This document shows positions 33,410 to 42,509 of a stretch of DNA of 64,000 bases, in pieces (position 1 is the first letter of the stretch; each line of letters opens with the position of its first letter). The translations under genes were made by a program, and so were the position numbers. The stretch is from contig NZ_VIWV01000001.1 of assembly GCF_007829875.1 (NCBI RefSeq), positions 7,514,001 through 7,578,000 on the forward strand. The letters run 5' to 3'. The notes beneath the pieces were generated by a model. It was not told where the DNA came from. It made no database searches and worked only from the letters and a program-made list of their open reading frames with translations. The DNA comes from Streptomyces capillispiralis. Its GTDB lineage: Bacteria; Actinomycetota; Actinomycetes; Streptomycetales; Streptomycetaceae.

Positions 33410-34981
33410 ATGACCGCAGCCCCGGCATCCCGGACGTACGACGCCGTCATCGTCGGCGGAGGCCACAACGGCCTCGTCGCCGCCGCCTACCTCGCCCGCG
33501 CCGGCCGTTCCGTGCTGGTGCTGGAACGGCTGGACCACACCGGCGGGGCAGCGGTGTCCACCCGCCCCTTCACCGGTGTCGACGCCCGGCTGTCCCGGTA
33601 CTCGTACCTGGTCAGCCTGCTGCCCGCGAAGATCGTCCGGGACCTGGGGCTGGACTTCCGGCTCCGCACCCGCACCATCTCCTCCTACACGCCCACCGAA
33701 CGCGACGGACGGCCCACCGGGCTGCTCGTCGGCGGCGGCGAGCGGCGCACCCGCGAGGCGTTCGCCCGGCTCACCGGCTCCGAACGCGAGTACCGCTCCT
33801 GGCAGCGCTTCTACGCCATGACCGGCCGCGTCGCCCGGCGCGTCTTCCCGACCCTCACCGAGCCGCTGCCCACCCGTGACGCCCTGCGCCGCACCGTCGA
33901 CGACGAGGAGGCATGGCGGACCCTCTTCGAGGAACCCATCGGCGTCGCCGTCGAGAAGCACTTCACCGACGACCTCGTGCGCGGCGTCGTCCTCACCGAC
34001 GCCCTCATCGGCACCTTCGCCGACGCCCACGACCCCTCACTGCGACAGAACCGCTGCTTCCTCTACCACGTCATCGGCGGCGGCACCGGCGCCTGGGACG
34101 TGCCGGTCGGTGGCATGGGAGCCCTCACCGACGCGCTGGCCGACGCCGCACGCGCCGCCGGCGCGGTCGTCGCCACCGGCCACGAGGCGGTGCGCATCGA
34201 CACCGACGGCCGCACGGCCGAGGTCACCCACCGCACGGCCGACGGCGAGGCCGTCGCCGCCGCCCGGCACGTCCTGGTGAACGCCTCACCGCACGCACTG
34301 GCGGCGCTCACCGGCGACACGCCCCCGCCGCCCGCCGAGGGCGCCCAGCTGAAGGTGAACATGCTGCTCAAGCGGCTGCCCAGGCTGCGCGACACCTCCG
34401 TCGACCCGCGCGAGGCCTTCGCCGGCACCTTCCACATCGCCGAGGGGTACGGCCAACTGGCCGACGCGTACCGGCGTGCCGCCGCCGGTGAACCGCCCAC
34501 CGCACCGCCCTCGGAGATCTACTGCCACTCGCTCACCGACCCGTCGATCCTCGGCCCGGACCTGGCCTCCCGGGGCTACCACACCCTCACCCTGTTCGGA
34601 CTGCACACCCCGGCACGGCTGTTCGCGCGGGACAACGACGCCGTGCGCGAGGAACTGCTGACGTCGACGCTCGCCCAGCTCGACGCACACCTCGCCGAAC
34701 CCCTCGCGGACTGCCTGGCCACCGACGCCGACGGCCGCCCGTGCCTGGAGGCCCGCTCCCCGCTGGACCTGGAACGCGACCTCGAACTGCCCGGCGGCAA
34801 CATCTTCCACCGCGAACTCTCCTGGCCCCACGCCCAGGACGGCACCGGCCGCTGGGGCGTGGAGACCCGGCACGCCAACGTCCTCCTCTGCGGCGCGGGC
34901 GCCGTGCGCGGCGGCGGGGTGAGCGGCGTACCGGGGCACAACGCGGCCATGGCGGTGCTGGAGACCACGGGAAAGACCTGA
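33410..34981 (+). CDS. Phytoene-dehydrogenase-like FAD oxidoreductase (PYROXD2-like)
   Basis: The 523-residue protein has the N-terminal FAD motif DAVIVGGGHNGLVAAAYLAR and the typical VLVLERLDHTGGAA, plus the C-terminal block VSGVPGHNAAMAVL. It belongs to the carotenoid-dehydrogenase-like flavoprotein superfamily but lies outside any visible carotenoid gene set. Substrate unknown. ATG at 33410 has GAAGGA four bases upstream. It follows the kinase by 49 bases on the same strand, so the two may be co-transcribed. Confidence 0.8.
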   Translation: MTAAPASRTYDAVIVGGGHNGLVAAAYLARAGRSVLVLERLDHTGGAAVSTRPFTGVDARLSRYSYLVSLLPAKIVRDLGLDFRLRTRTISSYTPTERDGRPTGLLVGGGERRTREAFARLTGSEREYRSWQRFYAMTGRVARRVFPTLTEPLPTRDALRRTVDDEEAWRTLFEEPIGVAVEKHFTDDLVRGVVLTDALIGTFADAHDPSLRQNRCFLYHVIGGGTGAWDVPVGGMGALTDALADAARAAGAVVATGHEAVRIDTDGRTAEVTHRTADGEAVAAARHVLVNASPHALAALTGDTPPPPAEGAQLKVNMLLKRLPRLRDTSVDPREAFAGTFHIAEGYGQLADAYRRAAAGEPPTAPPSEIYCHSLTDPSILGPDLASRGYHTLTLFGLHTPARLFARDNDAVREELLTSTLAQLDAHLAEPLADCLATDADGRPCLEARSPLDLERDLELPGGNIFHRELSWPHAQDGTGRWGVETRHANVLLCGAGAVRGGGVSGVPGHNAAMAVLETTGKT

Positions 34982-35015
34982 CCGGGCGTCAGGTCCCCGC
35001 AGCGCGCCCCGCCGG

Positions 35016-36794
35016 TCAGTTCGTCGACGGCGTCCAGCCGGTCGCCTCGACTCGCGCCGCGTCCGCCGGCCGTGCCTCGTCGAACAGCACGCCGTCGCCG
35101 GTCTCGACGCGCAACGCGTCGACGTAGGCGCCGCGTCCCACGTACAGCCGGTCGGTGGTGTACCGCCAGCGCAGGGCGAGGCCGGGCGCGGGCGGCAGGT
35201 CGGCGGAGAGGGTGTGCCAGACGCGGCCGGACCAGCCGGTGACCGTGCCCGTCGGACGGGGCTCCGGCTCCCCGCCCGGGCGCGCGGTGGTGAACGGCAC
35301 CGGCTGCCAGGACGTCCCCCCGTCCGTGGACGCCTCCAGGGCGAGGACGTCGGCGCGCGGCTCCGTGTCCCACCACAGCGCGCAGCGCAGCCGCGCCCGG
35401 CCGGACGAGGTGTCCAGCGCGGGGAGGGCGAGGGTCGCCGTCGACGAGCCCGCCATCCCGGAGAACCATGCCGTACGCCCGCGCGCCGGCCGTACCGGCA
35501 CCGCGCGCGCCAGCCGGTTCGCCGCGGCCACACGGGGAGCGGACCCGGAGCGCCAACTGCGCACCGGGTGCACGGAGTTGCCCAGTACCACCAGGAAGGA
35601 GTCGGTGGTCGGGTCGAGCACCAGGGAGGTCCCGGTGAAGCCGGTGTGGCCCGCCGTGCGCGGGGTGGCCATCGCGCCCATGTACCAGTGCTGGTGGAGC
35701 TCGAAGCCGAGGCCGTGTTCGTCGCCGGGGAAGGCCGTGTTGAAGTCGGTGAACATCAGCTCCACCGACTCGGGGGCGAGGATCCGCTCCCGGCCGTAGG
35801 CGCCGCCGTTGAGCAGGGTCCGCCCCAGGACCGCCAGGTCCCAGGCGTCGGAGAACACGCCCGCGTGGCCCGCGACGCCGCCCAGGCTGTGGGCGTTCTC
35901 GTCGTGCACCTCGCCCCACACCAGCCCCCGGTCGAGACCGGACCACGGTCTGCGGGCGTCCTCCGTGGCCGCGATCCGGGGCTTCCAGGAGGCGGGCGGG
36001 TTGTAGCGGGTGCGGTGCATGCCCAACGGGGCGGTGATCTCGTCGTGCAGCAGGACGTCGAGCGTACGGCCGGTGACCGCCTCCAGGACCAGCTGGAGCG
36101 AGATCAGGTTCAGGTCCGAGTAGAGATAGGCGGTCCCGGGCGGACCGGCCGGCTTCTCGTCGAGGATCAGCCGGACCTTCTCCTCGTACGTGGGCGCGTT
36201 GTAGAGCGGGATCCAGGCGCGGAAACCCGAGGTGTGCGTCAGCAGATGACGGATCGTCATGTCCTGCTTGCCCGCACGCCCGAAGTCCGGCAGGTAGGAG
36301 GCGACGGCGGCTTCCAGCTCCAGCGCACCGCGTTCGATCTGCTGCACGGCCAGGATCGAGGTGAACAGCTTGGAGACCGACGCCAGGTCGAAGACGGTGT
36401 CCTCGGCCATGGGGATCTGCTGGTCCGCCGGGAACTCGACGCCGGTGTCGGTCACTTCGTCGTACGCCCGGTAGCGCACCGCCATGCCGATGGGCCGGTG
36501 CAGTGCCACGGTGCCGCCGCGTCCGGCGAGCAGTACGGCGCCCGCGTACCAGGGGTGCGCGGGGGAGGGGGCGAGGAACGCCTCGGCGTCGGTGACGAGG
36601 TGCCGCAGGGGTGCGGCGAGCAGTCCGGCGTCCCGGGCGGACCCGTGCCGCAGGGTCGGCCGGCCCCCGCGCGCGGGTGCGGCCGCCGCGGCCGGGTCGG
36701 CCGGCAGGGCGGCGAAGGCCAGGGCACCGCCCAGGGCCAGCGCCCCTCCCGTCAGCCGGCGCCGGGTGATGCCTCTCGCCCCTTCGTCCGCCAT
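35016..36794 (-). CDS. Tat-exported beta-lactamase-family serine hydrolase
   Basis: A 592-residue exported protein. The N-terminus ITRRRLTGGALALGG is a twin-arginine signal, with a hydrophobic Ala/Leu core and cleavage near AAAAAP. The serine hydrolase core has SVSK (SxxK motif), YSDLN in the position of the second catalytic tyrosine, and GHTGFTG as the HTG-like motif. The family covers class C beta-lactamases, D-peptidases and esterases. The last 150 residues form an additional beta-rich domain. ATG at 36794 has GGGAGG upstream. GAAA...TTTC motifs upstream may mark an operator. It converges with the FAD oxidoreductase gene. Confidence 0.85.
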   Translation of the reverse strand: MADEGARGITRRRLTGGALALGGALAFAALPADPAAAAAPARGGRPTLRHGSARDAGLLAAPLRHLVTDAEAFLAPSPAHPWYAGAVLLAGRGGTVALHRPIGMAVRYRAYDEVTDTGVEFPADQQIPMAEDTVFDLASVSKLFTSILAVQQIERGALELEAAVASYLPDFGRAGKQDMTIRHLLTHTSGFRAWIPLYNAPTYEEKVRLILDEKPAGPPGTAYLYSDLNLISLQLVLEAVTGRTLDVLLHDEITAPLGMHRTRYNPPASWKPRIAATEDARRPWSGLDRGLVWGEVHDENAHSLGGVAGHAGVFSDAWDLAVLGRTLLNGGAYGRERILAPESVELMFTDFNTAFPGDEHGLGFELHQHWYMGAMATPRTAGHTGFTGTSLVLDPTTDSFLVVLGNSVHPVRSWRSGSAPRVAAANRLARAVPVRPARGRTAWFSGMAGSSTATLALPALDTSSGRARLRCALWWDTEPRADVLALEASTDGGTSWQPVPFTTARPGGEPEPRPTGTVTGWSGRVWHTLSADLPPAPGLALRWRYTTDRLYVGRGAYVDALRVETGDGVLFDEARPADAARVEATGWTPSTN

Positions 36795-37058
36795 GAGGTT
36801 CCTCCCGTGTCGTGGCCCTCGGCCGGGCTGAAAGATTTTTTCGGGGGTCGCCTTGCGGAGTGAAACTTTCCTGTCAGGTGCGTGATGTGTCAATGGGGCG
36901 TGCGCGGTTGCCGGGAAAAGCACGGCCGCGCATCCCGCCGAGTGGGGGCCCCGCGCGGCCGTCAGGCCCTGTCCCTGTCGTCGGACTCCCGTCCGCCGCG
37001 CACCCCGCGGGCGCACGACGGGGCCCGCGGGCGCACGGCGGGAGGTCGGGTACAGGCG
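36795..37058. promoter_or_regulatory. Upstream region of the serine hydrolase with GAAA...TTTC motifs
   Basis: The gap between the hydrolase start and the PaaK stop holds an AT-rich run unusual for the window: GAAAGATTTTTTC at 36830-36842 and GAAACTTTC at 36862-36870, both with GAAA/TTTC arms. Their place in the hydrolase leader fits an operator. The regulator is not known. Confidence 0.35.
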
Positions 37059-38360
37059 CTAACCGCGCGGCTCGCGCAGATCCACGATCCGCCGGATCTT
37101 GCCCACCGACCGCTCCAGCGTCTCCGGGTCGACGATCTCCACCCCGGCCGACACCCCGATGCCGTCCTTCACCGCCGCCGCGATGGACCGCGCGGCCGCG
37201 TCCCGCGCCGCCGCGTCCGCGTCGGGACGGGCCTCCGCGCGGACGGTGAGGCAGTCCAGGCGGCCCTGCGTGGTGAGCCGGAGCTGGAAATGGGGTGCCA
37301 CGCCCGGTGTGCGCAGCACGATCTCCTCGATCTGGGTGGGGAAGAGGTTCACCCCGCGCAGGATCACCATGTCGTCGCTGCGGCCGGTGACCTTCTCCAT
37401 CCGCCGGAACACCCGCGCGGTGCCCGGCAGCAGCCGGGTCAGGTCCCGCGTCCGGTACCGGACGATCGGCATCGCCTCCTTGGTGAGCGAGGTGAAGACC
37501 AGCTCGCCCCGCTCGCCCTCCGGCAGGACCTCCCCGGTGAGGGGGTCGACGACCTCCGGGAAGAAGTGGTCCTCCCAGATGTGCAGACCGTCCTTGGTCT
37601 CCACGCACTCCTGTGCGACACCCGGGCCGATCACCTCCGACAGCCCGTATATGTCGACCGCGTCGATCGCGAACCGCTCCTCGATCTCCTGCCGCATCCG
37701 CTCCGTCCACGGCTCCGCGCCGAAGATGCCCACGCGCAGCGAGGTGCCGCGCGGGTCGACGCCCTGCCGCTCGAACTCGTCGAGCAGCGTGAGCATGTAG
37801 GAGGGGGTCACCATGATGATCGAGGGCTTCAGGTCCTGGATCAGCCGCACCTGACGGGACGTCATGCCGCCGGACGCGGGGATCACCGTGCAGCCGAGCC
37901 GTTCGGCGCCGTAGTGGGCGCCCAGGCCGCCGGTGAACAGGCCGTAGCCGTACGCCACATGGGCCGTGTCCCCGGGCCTGCCGCCCGCCGCGCGGATCGA
38001 CCGGGCCACCATGTCGGCCCACATGGACAGATCGCCCTCGGTGTAGCCGACCACCGTGGGCAGTCCGGTGGTGCCGCTGGAGGCGTGGATGCGGCGGACG
38101 CGGTCACGCGGCACGGCGAACATGCCGTACGGGTAGTTGTCCCGCAGGTCCGCCTTGGTGGTGAAGGGGAACCGGGACAGGTCGGACAGGGAGCGGCAGT
38201 CGTCCGGGTGGACGCCCGCCTGGTCGAAGGACCGCCGGTAGAACGGCACGTTGTCGTAGGCGTGCCGCAGCGAGGTCCGCAACCGCTCCAGCTGGAGGGC
38301 CCGCAGTCCCTCGGTGTCGAGCCGCTCCGCCGGGTCCAGCAGGTCCGCCGCCTCCGTCAT
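37059..38360 (-). CDS. paaK: Phenylacetate-CoA ligase PaaK
   Basis: A 433-residue AMP-forming ligase that activates phenylacetate to phenylacetyl-CoA, the first step of the aerobic phenylacetate pathway. The start has VPFYRRSFDQAG, the P-loop-like SSGTTGLPTVVGYT, the adenylate motif YGLSEVIGPGVAQEC and the C-terminal MVILRGVNLFPTQIEE. The other paa genes are not in this window. ATG at 38360; a TetR-type palindrome (38400-38431) lies 39 bases upstream, so repression relieved by phenylacetyl-CoA is plausible. Confidence 0.92.
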   Translation of the reverse strand: MTEAADLLDPAERLDTEGLRALQLERLRTSLRHAYDNVPFYRRSFDQAGVHPDDCRSLSDLSRFPFTTKADLRDNYPYGMFAVPRDRVRRIHASSGTTGLPTVVGYTEGDLSMWADMVARSIRAAGGRPGDTAHVAYGYGLFTGGLGAHYGAERLGCTVIPASGGMTSRQVRLIQDLKPSIIMVTPSYMLTLLDEFERQGVDPRGTSLRVGIFGAEPWTERMRQEIEERFAIDAVDIYGLSEVIGPGVAQECVETKDGLHIWEDHFFPEVVDPLTGEVLPEGERGELVFTSLTKEAMPIVRYRTRDLTRLLPGTARVFRRMEKVTGRSDDMVILRGVNLFPTQIEEIVLRTPGVAPHFQLRLTTQGRLDCLTVRAEARPDADAAARDAAARSIAAAVKDGIGVSAGVEIVDPETLERSVGKIRRIVDLREPRG

Positions 38361-38399
38361 CGGGACCGTCCCCTCACCTGTCGAGCCAATCGCAACAAT

Positions 38400-38431
38400 C
38401 CGGACGACCGATCATTCGGTCGATCGTCCGG
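38400..38431. promoter_or_regulatory. TetR-type operator upstream of paaK
   Basis: A 32-bp inverted repeat with 12 of 16 base pairs matching. Its outer arms are CCGGACGA and TCGTCCGG and its inner part contains ACCGATCATTCGGT. It ends 39 bases before the paaK start. The size and symmetry fit a TetR-family site, the usual control of phenylacetate genes, but no regulator gene is nearby. Confidence 0.6.
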
Positions 38432-38510
38432 CACCAGTAAGTCAGGCACCGGCTCCCAGGGCAAGAGCCCGGCCTGCACTTTTTCCCGCGTCGGGCCCGG
38501 CCCGGCGCCG

Positions 38511-40295
38511 TCACCGCTGGACGGCCGGACCCCGGGACGCCCCACCGTCCGGGCCGTACGCCGTCATGAAGCGGTCACGGAACTCGTCCATGCCCCAGCG
38601 CGGCGCGTCCGGCGCCGGCTTGAGCCCGTCGGTCCAGTTCCAGCCGGCCACCCTCTCCAGCACCTTCTCGTCCTTGGCGACGATCGTGACCGGCACGTCC
38701 CTGCCGGTGCTCCCGGCGGTCACGGTGGGCACCGGCTGGTGGTCGCCGAGGAAGACCAGGACCGTGTCCTCGTCGCCGTACCGCTCGACCCACTCGGTGA
38801 GGCTGCGCAGCGAGTACTCGATGGCGCGCCGGTACTCGGTGCGCACCTTCTCCGGATCCTTCCAGACCTCCTTGGGGTCCGTGCCCTCCTTCTTGATCCG
38901 GTGGAACACCGACCCGTCGCCGAGGTCGTCCCAGTCGACCATGCGCGCGAGGGGCGACCAGGGGTTGTGGCTGGAGGCGAGGATGATCTCCGCCATGATC
39001 GGTTCGCGGTCCTCCTTCCCGTGCTCCAGGCGCTCGAAGGCCTCCAGGCTGAACTGGTCGGGCACGGGCGTCCAGCTGAAGTACGGGCCGTGGTAGCCGA
39101 GGTGCTCGGAGTCGTAGATGTGGTCCAGGCCGAAGAACTCACCCTCCGGCCAGGCCCGCCGCACGCCGGGCACGATGCCGACGGTGCGCCAGTCGCCGGT
39201 CCTGCGGAAGTAGCTGGTGAGGGTCATGCGGTCACTGGTGGTCAGGCTGCGGTAGCGCTGCTGGTTCTTGATCCACAGGCCGGACAGGAAGGTCGAGTGG
39301 GCCAGCCAGCTCCCGGCGCCGGTCACCGGGGACCTCAGCCAGCCGCTGCGCGAGGCGAACCCGGCGTCCGCCAGCCGCCGGGTGCCGTCCTTCAGCGCCG
39401 CGTCGACCGGCCCCGCCATCGCCGGGTCGTCGATCGCGACCCGGCCGTAGCTCTCGATGAAGGTGAACAGGACGTCCTTGCCGCGCAGCCCCGTCAGCAG
39501 CCGGTCGGGCGGCGTCTTCGCGAAGGCGTCGACCGCCGCCTCCTCCTCGAACACCCGCGCGTCGCGCAACCCCGCGCGCACCTGCTCGACGCGGTTGCCC
39601 AGCATCTCCGCGGTGCCCTTGGTCGCCACGGGAACACCGGTGATCTGCACACCGAGCGTCACACACGTGATCCACGCGACCCCGAGCACCAGCGTGGTCC
39701 GGGCGGCGGCCGGACGGTGGCGGACCATCACCCCGGTCAGCCGCACCGTCGCCAGCGTCATCAGCACCAGCACACCGAGGAACAGCACGATCACCCCGGC
39801 CACGGCGAGCACCTGCCCGCCCCGGCCGAACGACTCCCGGACGAACTCCGCCGCGTCGTCGAGCAGGATCCAGTCGAGCACCAGGTCGAACGGCCGGGCC
39901 AGCACCTGGTGGAACCCCATGTCCACGAACTTCAGGACGGTGAGCAGGCCGAGCAGGACGCCCGCGACCACCGCCGCGACCCGCCGGAACCTCGGCGGCA
40001 GCGTCAGCAGCAGCGTCGCCAGCAGGATCCCCTCGGCGGGCAGCCGCAGGAAGGCGGCCGGGTTCACCCGTTCCACCTGGTTCGGCACCAGCAGCGCGAA
40101 CAGCACCAGCGCTCCGGCGAGCGCGGTCGTGCCGACCGTGACACCGCGCGCCAGCCGGGGCCGGCGGCGCCGCCAGCCGAACCAGCCCGGCGGCGCCGGG
40201 TCCGGTGCGCCCTCGGCGGCGGCCGGCGCGCCGTCCCGGTCCGCTCCGCCCCCGGTGGTGTCCGACGGCTGACGGGAGCGAATGAAGAGCGACAC
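38511..40295 (-). CDS. Membrane-bound sulfatase/phosphoglycerol-transferase-like protein
   Basis: A 594-residue protein: about five N-terminal membrane segments (up to about residue 210) and a large extracellular alkaline-phosphatase/sulfatase-like domain with VLFTFIESYGRV, GSWLAHSTFLSG, and VFLGDHQPVPTV. The architecture is that of lipoteichoic-acid-synthase-like phosphoglycerol transferases or membrane sulfatases, which act on cell-wall polymers. GTG at 40295 is chosen for the GGAAGG upstream; an open frame continues to 40379 but without support. Confidence 0.8.
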   Translation of the reverse strand: MSLFIRSRQPSDTTGGGADRDGAPAAAEGAPDPAPPGWFGWRRRRPRLARGVTVGTTALAGALVLFALLVPNQVERVNPAAFLRLPAEGILLATLLLTLPPRFRRVAAVVAGVLLGLLTVLKFVDMGFHQVLARPFDLVLDWILLDDAAEFVRESFGRGGQVLAVAGVIVLFLGVLVLMTLATVRLTGVMVRHRPAAARTTLVLGVAWITCVTLGVQITGVPVATKGTAEMLGNRVEQVRAGLRDARVFEEEAAVDAFAKTPPDRLLTGLRGKDVLFTFIESYGRVAIDDPAMAGPVDAALKDGTRRLADAGFASRSGWLRSPVTGAGSWLAHSTFLSGLWIKNQQRYRSLTTSDRMTLTSYFRRTGDWRTVGIVPGVRRAWPEGEFFGLDHIYDSEHLGYHGPYFSWTPVPDQFSLEAFERLEHGKEDREPIMAEIILASSHNPWSPLARMVDWDDLGDGSVFHRIKKEGTDPKEVWKDPEKVRTEYRRAIEYSLRSLTEWVERYGDEDTVLVFLGDHQPVPTVTAGSTGRDVPVTIVAKDEKVLERVAGWNWTDGLKPAPDAPRWGMDEFRDRFMTAYGPDGGASRGPAVQR

Positions 40296-40510
40296 CCGGA
40301 GGGTCCTTCCGTGCGGTCCTGCGGTGGCATGGCGAACGGGGCCCGGTGACGGGCCCGCCCCCCACCAGTACGTCGGCACGCCGCCGTCCGTTCACAGCAC
40401 GCCCGCCCGTCCCGCCGCGCCCCGCGAAAAGGTACTCACCGCGCGGCCTGTCCGGGGCAGGAACCGATCGCTAGGCTGACCGCGGACGACGAATCGGGAG
40501 GAGCACGGAC

Positions 40511-40753
40511 GTGGCCGAGAGCACCACCCAGCAGCGCCCGCTCACGGGCTGGGACAAGCCGGACCTTGACCTCAGCAACGCGCAGTGGCAGTCCAGCAGC
40601 CGAGGCAGGGGCGATGTGCAGATCGCCTTCGTGGAGGGCTTCATCGCCATGCGCAACAGTGGCCGCCCGGAGAGCCCCTCCCTGATCTTCACCCCCGCGG
40701 AGTGGGGCGCCTTCGTGTCGGGAGCCCGGGAAGGGGAGTTCGACCTCACCTGA
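40511..40753 (+). CDS. DUF397 protein
   Basis: An 80-residue DUF397 protein with WQSSSRGRGDVQIAFVEGFI and SLIFTPAEWGAFVSGAREGEF. In Streptomyces these proteins usually sit directly beside an XRE regulator and act with it, but no XRE gene is adjacent here. GTG at 40511 follows GGGAGGAGC. Confidence 0.9.
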   Translation: MAESTTQQRPLTGWDKPDLDLSNAQWQSSSRGRGDVQIAFVEGFIAMRNSGRPESPSLIFTPAEWGAFVSGAREGEFDLT

Positions 40754-40890
40754 GCGGTGGGCCGTCGCGGACCGCCGGGAGGTGTGCTCCGCGTAATTCC
40801 GGACACGCGGCCTGAAGCGCCGTTCCCGGGCCACGCCTGCGTCAGGCTGGCCCGGGGGAGGCCGAGGTCGTACTCCGGAGGCGAGGAACC

Positions 40891-41829
40891 ATGAGCACCC
40901 AGCCGGTCGTCGCAGCGGTCGACGGTTCGGACGACAGCCTGCGCGCCCTGGAGTGGGCCCTCGACGCCGCCCGCCGGCGCGAGGCCCCGCTGCGCATCGT
41001 GCACGTACGGCAGTACGCCCCCTGGGCGCAGCCCGAGGTCCTGGCGGCCGGGCCGCCCGACCCCGACGCGGACCCGGTCCTCGACCGGGTCCGCGCGCAC
41101 CTGGCGGGACGGACCGGGCCGCCGGCCGTCGAGTACGCCGCCCTGGAGGGCGCGCCCGGTGTGCTGCTGCCCGAAGCGGGGGCCACCGCCCGGCTGCTGG
41201 TGCTCGGCTCCCGGGGCCGCGGCGGCTTCGCCAGCCTGCTGCTCGGCTCCAATTCCCTGGCCGCCGCCCGTGACGCCGAATGCCCCGTCGTCGTGGTCCC
41301 CCGGCCCGGACGCGGGACCGACGCCGCCCCGCCGGACCGGCCCGGACGCGGGACCGACGCCGCCCCGCCGGACCGGCCCGGCCGGCCCGTGGTGGCCGGC
41401 CTGCACGCCGACAGCCCCGACGAGGCCACGCTCGCCTTCGCCTTCGCCGAGGCCGCCCTGCGCGGCGCCCCGCTGCGGATCGTCGCCGCCTACCCGTGGC
41501 CCCTGCAGACCTGGATGCTGCCCGGGGAGATGCCCCCGCCCGCGATCGACCAGGATGCCGTCGAGCACGAGACGCGCGCCCTCGCCGACGGCTTCCTCGC
41601 CCCGCACCGCGAGCGCCACCCCGAGGTCACCGCTCGGACCGACGTACTGCCCGGAGACGCCGCGGGGCAGCTGGTCGAGGCCTCCCGGGACGCCGAGCTG
41701 GTCGTCGTGGGCCGTCACCGCCGCCGTCTGCTGGTGCCCGCCCGCATGATGGGGTCGGTGACCCAGGCCGTCCTCCTCCACGCGGCGAGTCCGGTGGCGG
41801 TCGTCCCGCCGGCCCCTCCGGAGGAGTAG
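40891..41829 (+). CDS. Tandem universal stress protein
   Basis: A 312-residue protein with two UspA domains. The first (about residues 4-140) has VAAVDGSDDSLRALEWAL and the ATP-binding pattern GSRGRGGFASLLLGSN; the second (about 165-308) is more divergent (VVGRHRRRLLVPARMMGS). They are joined by a Pro/Arg-rich linker containing an exact 12-residue repeat. Usp proteins help the cell under stress or starvation; their exact role is unclear. ATG at 40891 has GGAGGCGAGGAACC upstream. Confidence 0.88.
   Translation: MSTQPVVAAVDGSDDSLRALEWALDAARRREAPLRIVHVRQYAPWAQPEVLAAGPPDPDADPVLDRVRAHLAGRTGPPAVEYAALEGAPGVLLPEAGATARLLVLGSRGRGGFASLLLGSNSLAAARDAECPVVVVPRPGRGTDAAPPDRPGRGTDAAPPDRPGRPVVAGLHADSPDEATLAFAFAEAALRGAPLRIVAAYPWPLQTWMLPGEMPPPAIDQDAVEHETRALADGFLAPHRERHPEVTARTDVLPGDAAGQLVEASRDAELVVVGRHRRRLLVPARMMGSVTQAVLLHAASPVAVVPPAPPEE
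41305..41376 (+). repeat. Exact 36-bp tandem duplication in the Usp linker
   Basis: 41305-41340 and 41341-41376 are identical. They encode PGRGTDAAPPDR twice, between the two Usp domains. Identical copies suggest recent duplication, harmless in a flexible linker. Confidence 0.9.
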
Positions 41830-41939
41830 CCCCGCGCCGGCCCGGTCCGGCAGCGGCCGGCCGTACGGCACGGGCGCCCGGAGCGCGGGCACCCCCGCGC
41901 CGGCGCGCGGCCGAGGGACGGCGGCGCCCCTGCCATCAC

Positions 41940-42450
41940 CCCCGTGCAGGACTCGACCGCAGGGGCGCCCGTCTCGCCCTCGCCCTGACCCGTCCGGTAC
42001 GACGGCGACGGCGGGGTCGGCGACGACCCGGGCGAGCCCGGCGGGCCCACCGCCTGGGTGCGGGCCCACCCGGACGCGGTGCACCACCGCGCCGACGCCG
42101 ATGCGCTCACCGCGGTCCGCGACCTGCGCGCCGCCGTCCGCTCCCTCTCCCCCTCCGCGCGCACGCGGTGCGTGCACCCCCACCATGCCGGTCCGGGAGG
42201 GGGCCGACGGAGCCGGGCCGTGGTGCGGAGACCGGCAGCCGCGTGCGGCGACGACCCGGCCGCCGTGCTCGCACGGGCCGCGACCGGGTTCCTCGCGGGC
42301 CGCCGCCCGGCGGCGGCCCGCGCGCCTGCCACGCACCGCGCCGCGTGCGCCACTTCCAGGAGGAACACCCGCGCGAGGAGGACTGCGAGCCGTCCCGCGG
42401 CAACCGCGCCCGGGTGGCCCGCCACCGCGAGCGGCACGGGCGCCCCGGGC
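41940..42450 (+). pseudogene. Decayed CGNR zinc-finger (ABATE-domain) regulator
   Basis: Between the Usp and next gene, family fragments appear in alternating frames. GARLALALTRP (near 41965) is followed by a shift; DALTAVRDLRAAVRSL and AAVLARAATGFLAG are in a second frame. The zinc-finger end, RACHAPRRVRHFQEEHPRE and EPSRGNRARVARHRERH, is back in the first. In intact CGNR proteins the end reads ACHAPGCxxYF and CGNRARAARH. Here cysteines are missing as well as the frame. It is a dead regulator of the type common in Streptomyces. Confidence 0.65.
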
Positions 42451-42509
42451 AGCCGCGGACGCCGCCGCCCGACCGTCCGCCGGAGGGCCCGGGCACGTAC
42501 CATGGCGGC

